Below, one piece after another: positions 1 to 5,694 of a stretch of DNA of 5,694 nucleotides. The translations under genes and the position numbers were made by a program. Each line of letters opens with the position of its first letter. Within the stretch, counting starts at the first letter, position 1. Source of the stretch: Rhodospirillales bacterium (lineage in GTDB: Bacteria; Pseudomonadota; Alphaproteobacteria; Acetobacterales; Acetobacteraceae); NCBI GenBank assembly GCA_028870815.1, contig JAGWOU010000148.1, positions 1-5,694 on the forward strand. Direction: 5' to 3'. The notes below the pieces were generated by a model. The model ran no database searches. It saw only the letters and a program-made list of their open reading frames with translations, and was not told the origin of the DNA.

Positions 1-1258
1 GCCCGTGTCCCTTGCTAATCCCGCGCCCGCACAAAAAATCGACGACGACCGCGATGCACTGGATCGTACAAGGCGGCTATTGCTGGCCATCGAGGATGAC
101 GAAAGTTTCGCCGGCATCCTCAAAGATCTGGCGCACGAGATGGGCTTCCAGGCGCTTGTGGCTACAACGGCGGAAGAAGCCATGCAGCTTGCCCGGCAAT
201 TCATGCCAAACGCCATCATCCTGGATGTCGGTCTGCCCGACCAGTCCGGGCTCTCGGTGCTGGACCGGCTGAAGCGAGATATGCAAACCAGGCATATTCC
301 CATCCATGTCGTTTCCGCCAGCGACCATACGCAAACGGCGCTGTCCCTGGGTGCTGTGGGCTACATGCTGAAGCCGGTGCAGCGCGAGCATCTCACCGAC
401 GTGCTCGCCAAACTGGAGGCCAAACTCGCGCAGCGCATGCACCGCGTGTTGATCGTGGAGGACGATACGCGCCAACGCGAGGCGCTCAGCAAACTGCTCG
501 CCTCGCACGACACTGAAACCATCACGGCGGGCACGGCGGCCGAATGCCTGGAATTGTTGCGCACACAAAGTTTCGACTGCATGGTGCTGGATCTCTCCCT
601 GCCGGATGCCTCCGGCTACTCCTTGCTCGAAACCTTAAGCCAGGAAGGGGCATATTCCTTTCCGCCCGTCATCGTCTACACCGGCCGGGAACTGACCGGC
701 GACGATGAATTAAAGCTGCGGCGTTACTCCAAATCCATCATCATCAAGGGCGCGAAATCGCCGGAGCGGCTGCTGGACGAGGTAACGCTGTTCCTGCACC
801 AGGTGGTCTCTGAACTTCCACTTGAACAGCAGAAGATGATACGCAAGGCACTGAACCGCGACGCGCTGCTGGAAGGCCGGCGCATCCTGGTGGTTGAGGA
901 TGATGTAAGAAACGTCTACGCCGTCACGAATATTCTGGAACCGCGCGGCGCCGTCGTCGAAATCGCGCGCAACGGGCAAGAGGCACTGGATTTACTGGCC
1001 AAATCCAGCCAGCATCCGGCCCTGGCGATCGACCTCGTGCTCATGGATGTGATGATGCCGGTGATGGACGGGCTCGTTGCCACCAGGGAAATCCGCAAGC
1101 ACGCCGCGTGGAAGAAGCTGCCGATCATCGCCCTAACGGCCAAGGCAATGCCGGACGATCAGCGGCGCTGCATAGAGGCCGGCGCCAACGACTATATGGC
1201 CAAACCGCTGGACGTGGAAAAACTGCTCTCCCTCGTGCGTGTATGGATGCCAAAATGA
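1..1258 (+). CDS. Hybrid sensor histidine kinase, C-terminal part with three receiver domains (5' partial)
   Basis: The visible part is three CheY-like receiver domains in tandem. Numbering from a GTG at position 5, they cover about residues 25-138, 147-266 and 293-414. Each has the acidic pocket (D31/D32, D153/D154, D299/D300), the phospho-accepting Asp (D74, D196, D348), a Thr/Ser (S104, T226, T378) and a Lys (K123, K248, K400). The second domain is atypical, with K-G after the lysine instead of K-P. I treat the gene as 5'-truncated because the frame is open to the window edge, the GTG has no room for a ribosome site, and the first residues look like the linker that precedes receivers in large HAMP/GAF hybrid kinases. 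The kinase core would then lie upstream, outside the window. Role (family knowledge): accepting and passing phosphoryl groups in a phosphorelay. It could instead be a free-standing triple-receiver protein. The stop codon overlaps the ribosome site of cheR, so the two genes are probably coupled. Confidence 0.9.
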   Translation, partial: PVSLANPAPAQKIDDDRDALDRTRRLLLAIEDDESFAGILKDLAHEMGFQALVATTAEEAMQLARQFMPNAIILDVGLPDQSGLSVLDRLKRDMQTRHIPIHVVSASDHTQTALSLGAVGYMLKPVQREHLTDVLAKLEAKLAQRMHRVLIVEDDTRQREALSKLLASHDTETITAGTAAECLELLRTQSFDCMVLDLSLPDASGYSLLETLSQEGAYSFPPVIVYTGRELTGDDELKLRRYSKSIIIKGAKSPERLLDEVTLFLHQVVSELPLEQQKMIRKALNRDALLEGRRILVVEDDVRNVYAVTNILEPRGAVVEIARNGQEALDLLAKSSQHPALAIDLVLMDVMMPVMDGLVATREIRKHAAWKKLPIIALTAKAMPDDQRRCIEAGANDYMAKPLDVEKLLSLVRVWMPK

Positions 1259-1263
1259 GGTGG
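1257..1263 (+). promoter_or_regulatory. Ribosome binding site of cheR, overlapping the upstream stop codon
   Basis: The sequence GAGGTGG begins inside the TGA stop of the receiver gene (1256-1258) and lies 4 bases before the TTG at 1268. It closely matches the anti-Shine-Dalgarno sequence. It supports the rare TTG as the true cheR start and suggests that a ribosome finishing the first gene re-initiates on cheR. Confidence 0.7.
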
Positions 1264-1267
1264 CATC

Positions 1268-2092
1268 TTGCACGATAAAATCGAAGACATCGAAATCCGC
1301 CTGCTGCTGGAGGCGTTGTTTCTGAAGTATCACTATGATTTCAGGAAATATGCCGCGGCATCCGTGAAGCGCCGGCTGCGGCAGGCGAAAGAGGCCATGG
1401 GCTTCGAAACATTCTCGGCCATGCAGGAGGCGCTGCTGCACGATGCCTCAATGCTGCCGCGGCTGCTCGGTTATCTCACCGTCCAAGTCAGCGAAATGTT
1501 CCGTGACCCGTCTTATTTTCGGGCAATCCGGGAAAAAGTCGTGCCGCATCTGCGCACTTATCCATCGCTGCGGCTATGGGTGGCCGGATGCAGCGAGGGC
1601 GAGGAGCTTTACTCCCTCGTGATTCTCTTTCGTGAGGAAGGGCTGGAGGACCGCACCCTGTTCTACGCCACGGATATCAACCAGGATGCGCTGGCCAGGG
1701 CCGAGGCCGGAGTGTTCGACCTCGAGCGTATCCAGCATTTTACCGAGAACCATCGCCAATCCGGCGGCCACTCCTCGCTCTCAAGCTACTACAGCGCCGC
1801 CTACGGTCGCGCCTCCTTCGACAAAACCCTGCGCAAACAAGTGGTCTTTGCCGATCATAGCCTGGTCACCGATGCAGTTTTCGCGGAGATGCACCTCATC
1901 TCCTGCCGGAATGTGCTGATCTATTTCGACCGGGAGTTGCAGGACCGCGCCATCGGTCTATTCAAGGACTCTTTGGCCCGGAAAGGCTTTCTTGGCCTCG
2001 GCGCCAAGGAAAATCTGCGCTTCTCCGGCCATGCCGGCGCGTTTCTCGACTTTGTCCGCGAGGAGAAGATCTATCAGAGGCGGACGGAATGA
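1268..2092 (+). CDS. cheR: CheR-type protein-glutamate O-methyltransferase
   Basis: This 274-residue protein should transfer a methyl group from S-adenosylmethionine to glutamate side chains of a signalling protein in the cytoplasm. An all-helical CheR_N region covers about residues 8-65. It is followed by the motif TVQVSEMFRDP (71-81), which corresponds to the substrate/SAM-contacting T..T.FFR segment of classical CheR. The SAM-binding loop is AGCSEGEE (106-113), D136 in ATDIN is the expected ribose-binding acid, and SCRNVLIYF (212-220) and GAKENL (245-250) are strongly conserved CheR signatures. The length is normal for a single-domain CheR, with no TPR extension. The start is TTG, chosen because of the strong ribosome site at 1257-1263 and because family homology begins within the first ten residues. 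The stop overlaps the cheB start by 4 bases (ATGA). With no chemoreceptor gene in view, its substrate is unknown; the sensory part of the neighbouring hybrid kinase is a reasonable guess. Confidence 0.93.
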   Translation: MHDKIEDIEIRLLLEALFLKYHYDFRKYAAASVKRRLRQAKEAMGFETFSAMQEALLHDASMLPRLLGYLTVQVSEMFRDPSYFRAIREKVVPHLRTYPSLRLWVAGCSEGEELYSLVILFREEGLEDRTLFYATDINQDALARAEAGVFDLERIQHFTENHRQSGGHSSLSSYYSAAYGRASFDKTLRKQVVFADHSLVTDAVFAEMHLISCRNVLIYFDRELQDRAIGLFKDSLARKGFLGLGAKENLRFSGHAGAFLDFVREEKIYQRRTE

Positions 2093-2649
2093 GCGCACCT
2101 GGAGCCATCGTTATCGGCGCCTCGGCCGGCGCGCTGGAGGCTTTGTCGGTCCTTCTTCCAGCGCTGCCCGCCAGCTTCGCATCGCCTGTTTTCGTGGTGG
2201 TGCATCTGCCGCCGGACCGCAAAAGCATCTTGGCCGAAATTTTTCAAGCGAAGTGCCGGATACCTGTGCACGAAGCCGAGGATAAGGAGCCTATCATGGC
2301 CGGAACCATTTATTTTGCTCCTCCGAATTATCATTTACTTATAGAAACGGAAAATTCTCTTGCCCTCTCCAGTGACGAGCCCGTGCGCTACTCCCGCCCG
2401 TCCATCGACGTGCTGTTCGAAAGCGCTGCCGACACGTACGGCCCGGCACTCACCGCCATCGTGCTGACCGGCGCCAACCCGGATGGCGCCGACGGGCTCA
2501 GGCGGATCGGTCTGGCCGGCGGAACCGTGCTCGTGCAAGACCCCACCGAGGCAATGGCGCCGGAAATGCCGCTGGCGGCATTGGCCGCCTGCCCCACGGC
2601 GCAGGTGCTGCCCCTCGCTGGTATCGCGTCGTTTCTGCTTGGGGTATGA
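2089..2649 (+). CDS. cheB: CheB-type protein-glutamate methylesterase, catalytic domain only
   Basis: This 186-residue protein consists of the CheB C-terminal esterase/deamidase domain and should hydrolyse the glutamyl methyl esters made by CheR. The catalytic triad is visible: S12 in GASAGA, H39 in VVVHLPP and D132 in GANPDGADGL. Other family marks are YFAPPNYHLL (75-84), SRPSIDVLF (102-110) and the DP-T-EAMAPEMP segment near 151-161. Classical chemotaxis CheB is about 350 residues, with an N-terminal receiver that inhibits the esterase until phosphorylated. That receiver is absent here, and the protein starts directly at the first strand of the esterase fold. The ATG overlaps the cheR stop as ATGA, with GAGG at 2077-2080 as ribosome site. 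Activity must be constitutive or controlled by another protein, for example one of the receivers encoded on either side; this is inference. Confidence 0.92.
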   Translation: MSAPGAIVIGASAGALEALSVLLPALPASFASPVFVVVHLPPDRKSILAEIFQAKCRIPVHEAEDKEPIMAGTIYFAPPNYHLLIETENSLALSSDEPVRYSRPSIDVLFESAADTYGPALTAIVLTGANPDGADGLRRIGLAGGTVLVQDPTEAMAPEMPLAALAACPTAQVLPLAGIASFLLGV

Positions 2650-2660
2650 TGCGCGCATGA
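2641..2660 (+). other. cheB/kinase junction with a 4-codon mini-ORF and a 10-bp palindrome
   Basis: The cheB stop TGA (2647-2649) overlaps an ATG at 2646. That ATG opens a reading frame of four codons (Met-Met-Arg-Ala), ending in TGA at 2658-2660. This TGA in turn overlaps the kinase ATG at 2657. Two ATGA overlaps thus link the two genes through a tiny frame. The only Shine-Dalgarno-like run is GGGG at 2641-2644, which is 12 bases from the kinase ATG and so poorly placed. ATGCGCGCAT at 2649-2658 is a perfect palindrome. The geometry is directly visible; a function in coupling is conjecture. Confidence 0.35.
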
Positions 2661-4216
2661 CCCCGGTGCATTTCCTTTTGGTCGACGACCTTGAAGAAAA
2701 CCTGCTCTCGCTGGAAGCTTTGCTGCGCCGCCCCGATCTTGTGCTGCTAAAGGCCCGCTCCGGTGATGAGGCGCTGGAATTGCTCCTCCGCCACGAGGTC
2801 GCGCTGGCGCTCGTGGATGTGCAGATGCCAGGGTTGAACGGTTTCGAACTGGCGGAACTGCTGCGCGGCAACGAGCGCACAAGGCGTATCCCCATTATTT
2901 TCCTCACCGCCGGTACGGCGGATACGCAGCGCCGCTTCCGTGGATACGAAGCCGGGGCAGTGGATTTCATCTACAAGCCGATCGAAGCCGACATCCTGCG
3001 CAGCAAAGCCGATGTGTTCTTCGAACTTCACAAGCAGCGCCAGCAGCTTTCCGCGCAGCGCGACGCATTGGAGACCCAGGCCGAGGCGTTGAAACAGGCC
3101 GACCGGCGGAAAGACGAATTCCTCGCCACGCTGGCGCATGAGCTGCGCAACCCGCTGGCGCCGCTGCGGCACGGGCTGGATCTGCTGCAACGCAGCCCGC
3201 AAAATGGCAAAGCCGGGGAAATCCTGGCGATGATGGACCGCCAGTTGGTTCATCTTGTCCGGCTCATCGACGACCTTCTTGATGTCTCGCGGATCAGCCA
3301 GGGCAAAATCGTTCTTCGTAAAGAACGTATTGAACTCGCGGAGGTCATCCAATCCGCGCTGGAAACCAGCCGCCCGCTCATCGAGGCATCGGGCCACCGG
3401 CTCACGCTCGACCTGCCAGAGACACAACTTTGGCTGGACGCGGATCTCACGCGGCTGGCGCAGGTCGTTAGTAATCTGCTGAACAACGCCGCGAAATATA
3501 CGCCTGAGGGCGGGCATATCCAGCTTACGGTCAAAGCCAACGGCCAGGAGGCTGCAATCAGCGTCGCCGATAACGGTATTGGTATTCCGCAACATATGCT
3601 GGCCAATGTGTTCGAGCTCTTTGCTCAGGTGGACCAGCATCTGGACCGCGCGAAAGGCGGGCTGGGCATCGGCCTTGCCCTCGTGCAACAGCTGGTGGCA
3701 CTGCATGGCGGCAATGTTATGGTGGAAAGCCAGGGCCACAACCAAGGCAGCACCTTCACCTTCAACGTGCCACTGGCCGCCGAAGCCCAGCCCAGTGCTC
3801 AGCCTGCAACCCTGGCCTCTGCCAAACCCGCCCCACCGGCGCTGCGGGTTCTGGTGGTGGACGACACACCGGAAGTGGCGCAGACGACCGGCTGGATGTT
3901 GGAGGAACTAGGCCACGAATACAGCCTTGTGCATGACGGGCGCGCGGTACAGAACGCCGCCCACGCCTTCCGGCCGGATGTGATCCTGCTCGATATCGGC
4001 CTGCCCGGCATGTCCGGCTACGAGGTTTGCCGCATGCTGCGCGAGGATACGGAGATGAAGCACGTCACCATCATCGCCCAAACCGGCTGGGGCCAGGATC
4101 GTGACAAGGCCACAGCCAGCGCCGCGGGGTTCGACCTCCATCTAGTCAAGCCCGTCGGGCTGGATGTTTTGGAGAGCTTGCTGGCAGAGCTTGCAGCCGC
4201 CAAGGCTGCAAGCTGA
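2657..4216 (+). CDS. Soluble hybrid histidine kinase: receiver - HisKA - HATPase - receiver
   Basis: This 519-residue protein has no signal peptide or membrane segment and begins directly with a receiver domain (about 4-117; acids D10/D11, phospho-acceptor D54, T84, K107). A likely coiled-coil, glutamine-rich linker (about 118-150) leads to the dimerisation/phosphotransfer domain, with H161 in AHELRNPLAPL. The ATPase domain (about 262-373) shows the N box around N273-N277, the G1 box DNGIGI (305-310), the F box VFELFAQ (318-324) and the G2 box GGLGIGLAL (334-342). An Ala/Pro-rich hinge (374-395) precedes the second receiver (397-511; D402/D403, D446, T476, K498). All key residues for autophosphorylation and transfer are present. 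I chose the ATG at 2657 because the receiver starts within five residues of it; the upstream in-frame extension lies inside cheB and is low-complexity. The protein probably integrates a phosphoryl signal from a partner kinase through receiver 1. No DNA-binding or enzymatic output domain is attached. Confidence 0.93.
   Translation: MTPVHFLLVDDLEENLLSLEALLRRPDLVLLKARSGDEALELLLRHEVALALVDVQMPGLNGFELAELLRGNERTRRIPIIFLTAGTADTQRRFRGYEAGAVDFIYKPIEADILRSKADVFFELHKQRQQLSAQRDALETQAEALKQADRRKDEFLATLAHELRNPLAPLRHGLDLLQRSPQNGKAGEILAMMDRQLVHLVRLIDDLLDVSRISQGKIVLRKERIELAEVIQSALETSRPLIEASGHRLTLDLPETQLWLDADLTRLAQVVSNLLNNAAKYTPEGGHIQLTVKANGQEAAISVADNGIGIPQHMLANVFELFAQVDQHLDRAKGGLGIGLALVQQLVALHGGNVMVESQGHNQGSTFTFNVPLAAEAQPSAQPATLASAKPAPPALRVLVVDDTPEVAQTTGWMLEELGHEYSLVHDGRAVQNAAHAFRPDVILLDIGLPGMSGYEVCRMLREDTEMKHVTIIAQTGWGQDRDKATASAAGFDLHLVKPVGLDVLESLLAELAAAKAAS
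4188..4214. repeat. Perfect 11-bp inverted repeat at the end of the kinase gene, possible terminator hairpin
   Basis: AGCTTGCAGCC (4188-4198) and GGCTGCAAGCT (4204-4214) are exact reverse complements separated by a 5-base loop. The right arm ends in the first base of the kinase stop codon. The repeat lies 14 bases beyond the tesB stop codon on the opposite strand, so a transcript from either direction would form the stem. No T-run follows on either strand, so it is not a standard intrinsic terminator. It could mark 3' ends in the convergent region or simply reflect the Ala/Lys/Leu-rich tail it encodes. Confidence 0.45.
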
Positions 4217-4228
4217 TACGCGCGCCGG

Positions 4229-5098
4229 TTAAGGCAGCCGCAGCAATCCTTCCTGGGCGGTGCTGGCCACCAGCACCCCGGCGCGGGTGAAAATAAGCCC
4301 CCGGCTCAAGCCCCGCGCATGGCCGGACCACGGACTGTCCATGCTGTAGAGCAGCCAGTCATCCACCCTGGCATCGCCATGCAGCCAAACCGAATGGTCA
4401 AGGCTGGCAACATGGCGCGGGTCGGTCGTCCATGCCACCGGCTGGGCCAGCACGGCGGTGGAAAGCAGCAACGCATCCGAGGCATAGGTGATGATAACCC
4501 GGTGCAATAACGGGTCGTCCGGCAGCCAGCCTTTCACGCGGAACCAGTAATGCTGGCACGGCGGGCGGGGCTGGTTATCCTGGCGCAACCCAGGCTCCAC
4601 CGGCCGGAATTCCAGCGCCCCGCGCAGGCCGGGCGGCGGTGGCGCACCCGGTGCCGCGGTTTCGGCGGCCAGAACCAGTTCGGCCTCATCAGGCAAGGCT
4701 TCCGGCGGCGGAACCTCCGGCATGGGAAACTGATGCGCATGCCCTTCCTCGCGCACGTGAAACGAGGCCGCGAAATTCAAAATCGGCTTGCCCCCTTGCA
4801 GCGCCACCACGCGGCGGGAGGAAAAACTGCCGCCGTCGCGGTCGCGGAAAACCTGATAAATGATCGGTTGCCGCGCATCGCCGCCACGCATGAAATAGGC
4901 ATGCAGAGAATGCGGCGCGCGTTCCGGCGCCACCGTGCGGGCAGCGGCGGCCAAAGCCTGGCCCGCCACCTGTCCGCCGAACGTGCGTTTCCAGGGTTCG
5001 GTGGTAACGGCGCCGCGGTACAAATCCACGTCCAGCGTCTCAACATTCAAAAGCTGGACCAGATTGGCGGCAGGGCCGGAGATATCCTCGGGCGGCAC
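4229..5098 (-). CDS. tesB: Acyl-CoA thioesterase II (TesB family)
   Basis: TesB enzymes hydrolyse medium- to long-chain acyl-CoA to free fatty acid and CoA in the cytoplasm, using a double hot-dog fold. The length, about 290 residues, is normal. Numbering from the TTG at 5104, family landmarks are FGGQVAGQAL (42-51), HSLHAYFMRGGD (65-76), RDGGSFSSRRV (89-99), YASD (207-210), SLDHSVWLH (234-242) and STAQEGLLR (281-289). The catalytic triad known from Escherichia coli TesB (Asp204, Thr228, Gln278) aligns to D210, S234 and Q284, so Ser replaces Thr, a chemically conservative change. Two starts are possible. A TTG at 5104 overlaps the upstream stop by 4 bases. A GTG at 5098 lies 8 bases after GGGGG (5107-5111), and I prefer it because the spacing from the TTG is only 2 bases. 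The gene follows the nitroreductase gene with essentially no gap, so one transcript is likely. Confidence 0.93.
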   Translation of the reverse strand: MPPEDISGPAANLVQLLNVETLDVDLYRGAVTTEPWKRTFGGQVAGQALAAAARTVAPERAPHSLHAYFMRGGDARQPIIYQVFRDRDGGSFSSRRVVALQGGKPILNFAASFHVREEGHAHQFPMPEVPPPEALPDEAELVLAAETAAPGAPPPPGLRGALEFRPVEPGLRQDNQPRPPCQHYWFRVKGWLPDDPLLHRVIITYASDALLLSTAVLAQPVAWTTDPRHVASLDHSVWLHGDARVDDWLLYSMDSPWSGHARGLSRGLIFTRAGVLVASTAQEGLLRLP

Positions 5099-5100
5099 CG

Positions 5101-5694
5101 TCAAAACCCCCGCAAAGTGCAGAAACTTTCAAGCTCCGCCCGTTCAGAGCGCAATTGATTCACCGGCGCGGCCTCGTCGGCATAGCCGAGCGCCATGCCG
5201 GAGAACATGATCTCACCCGGATCAAGCTCAAGAAACCCGGCCAGCGTCTCCGGCCAGTCGCTCCAGCTTTCCTGCGGGCAAGTCGCCAGCCCACGCTCCA
5301 CCGCCAGCAGCATGATGGTCTGCATCAGCATGCCCATATCGGACCATTGCGGCGGGCCAAAGCGGCGATCCAGAGAGAAGAACAACGCCACCGGCGCGCC
5401 AAACAGCCTGTAATTCTCGTCATACTGCCTCAGGCGCCCGGCCTTGTCCTCTCGGGCGATGCCGAGCAGGCGGTAAAGCGCCTCGCCCAGCTCAAAACGG
5501 TAACTGCGGTGCGGCTCCCACAAACCCGGCGGATAAACATTGTATTGCGCCTTCTCCCGCACCCCGACAGCAATGCGCCCAGCCACCAACGCGCGCAACT
5601 CATCCAGCGGCGCACCGGCCAACACATGCACGCGCCATGGCTGTACATTGCCGCCAGATGGCGCGCGCCGGGCAAGGTCAAGGATCTCCATTAC
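5101..5694 (-). CDS. Nitroreductase-family FMN-dependent oxidoreductase (5' partial)
   Basis: Enzymes of this family bind FMN, act as dimers and use NAD(P)H to reduce nitroaromatics, quinones or other small acceptors; the natural substrate cannot be read from the sequence. The visible 197 codons begin just before the conserved ARRAPSGGNVQPW segment (residues 8-20, counting Met at 5691 as 1), which contacts FMN. Further marks are DMGMLMQTIMLLA (118-130), GLATCPQESW (134-143), the FMN-phosphate loop GMALGYAD (165-172) and the terminal RSERAELESFCTLRGF (181-196). The ATG at 5689-5691 is not the real start. The frame continues through a Val codon to the window edge, and family members carry some 20-30 further N-terminal residues with an R-R-S-x-R FMN-binding motif. 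The C-terminal form resembles the PnbA-like branch rather than BluB (5,6-dimethylbenzimidazole synthase). Its stop lies 2 bases from, or overlaps, the start of tesB. Confidence 0.9.
   Translation of the reverse strand, partial: VMEILDLARRAPSGGNVQPWRVHVLAGAPLDELRALVAGRIAVGVREKAQYNVYPPGLWEPHRSYRFELGEALYRLLGIAREDKAGRLRQYDENYRLFGAPVALFFSLDRRFGPPQWSDMGMLMQTIMLLAVERGLATCPQESWSDWPETLAGFLELDPGEIMFSGMALGYADEAAPVNQLRSERAELESFCTLRGF

Noticed and set aside
77..568. A 163-codon minus-strand frame opposite the receiver array.
   Set aside because: It is a shadow of the receiver coding sequence; no family signature or ribosome site is evident.
5..1258. Reading gene 1 as a complete stand-alone triple-receiver regulator starting at the GTG at position 5.
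   Set aside because: The GTG has no upstream sequence to judge, the frame is open to the edge, and the linker before receiver 1 resembles that of large hybrid kinases. It is not excluded, only less likely.
2483..2656. A 58-codon in-frame N-terminal extension of the receiver-kinase-receiver gene.
   Set aside because: It lies wholly within cheB in another frame, is Arg/Pro/Trp/Cys-rich as expected of out-of-frame GC-rich DNA, and the receiver fold begins right after the ATG at 2657.
2747..3745. A 332-codon open frame on the minus strand opposite the kinase gene.
   Set aside because: It is antisense to a clear kinase with all catalytic motifs, shows no recognisable domain, and is typical of shadow frames in GC-rich coding DNA.
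4188..4228. A standard Rho-independent terminator between the convergent operons.
   Set aside because: The hairpin is perfect, but no run of T follows it on either strand, so I list it only as an inverted repeat with possible terminator function.
4550..5158. A 202-codon open frame on the plus strand opposite tesB and the end of the nitroreductase gene.
   Set aside because: It is Arg/Gln/His-rich with no domain, and the opposite strand carries convincing TesB and nitroreductase motifs.
5101..5694. BluB (5,6-dimethylbenzimidazole synthase) as identity of the nitroreductase-family gene.
   Set aside because: BluB shares the fold and the RRA-PS-GN segment, but the C-terminal part (GMALGYAD loop, VNQLRSER and terminal RGF) fits general nitroreductases better.

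Overview
The window is a gene-dense stretch of bacterial DNA, GC-rich (roughly 60% by eye). It looks alphaproteobacterial, and an acetic-acid-bacteria/Rhodospirillales-type source is my best guess. That guess rests only on codon and protein style, so confidence in the lineage is low. There are six protein-coding genes, all tightly packed. No gap between genes exceeds 12 bases, so the window holds no intergenic promoter region. I found no tRNA, rRNA, CRISPR array, insertion sequence or attachment site.

Positions 1-4216 on the + strand form one signalling operon of four genes. The first is the C-terminal part of what is probably a large hybrid histidine kinase; three consecutive receiver domains are visible and the 5' end lies outside the window. 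Next come a CheR-type protein-glutamate O-methyltransferase and a CheB-type methylesterase that has only the catalytic domain. The last is a soluble kinase with the order receiver - HisKA - HATPase - receiver. The genes are joined by a Shine-Dalgarno sequence that begins inside a stop codon (gene 1/cheR), an ATGA overlap (cheR/cheB) and a 7-base gap (cheB/kinase). They are therefore very probably co-transcribed and translationally coupled. Together they combine chemotaxis-style reversible methylation with a multi-receiver phosphorelay, yet no CheA, CheW, chemoreceptor, Hpt domain or DNA-binding output domain is visible here. The likely methylation target is the sensory part of the first kinase or a receptor encoded elsewhere; this is inference.

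Positions 4229-5694 on the - strand form a second, unrelated metabolic pair transcribed towards the signalling operon. A nitroreductase-family flavoprotein (5' end outside the window) is followed almost without a gap by a TesB-type acyl-CoA thioesterase II. The two operons converge with 12 bases between their stop codons. A perfect 11-bp inverted repeat spans the last codons and the first base of the stop codon of the kinase gene.
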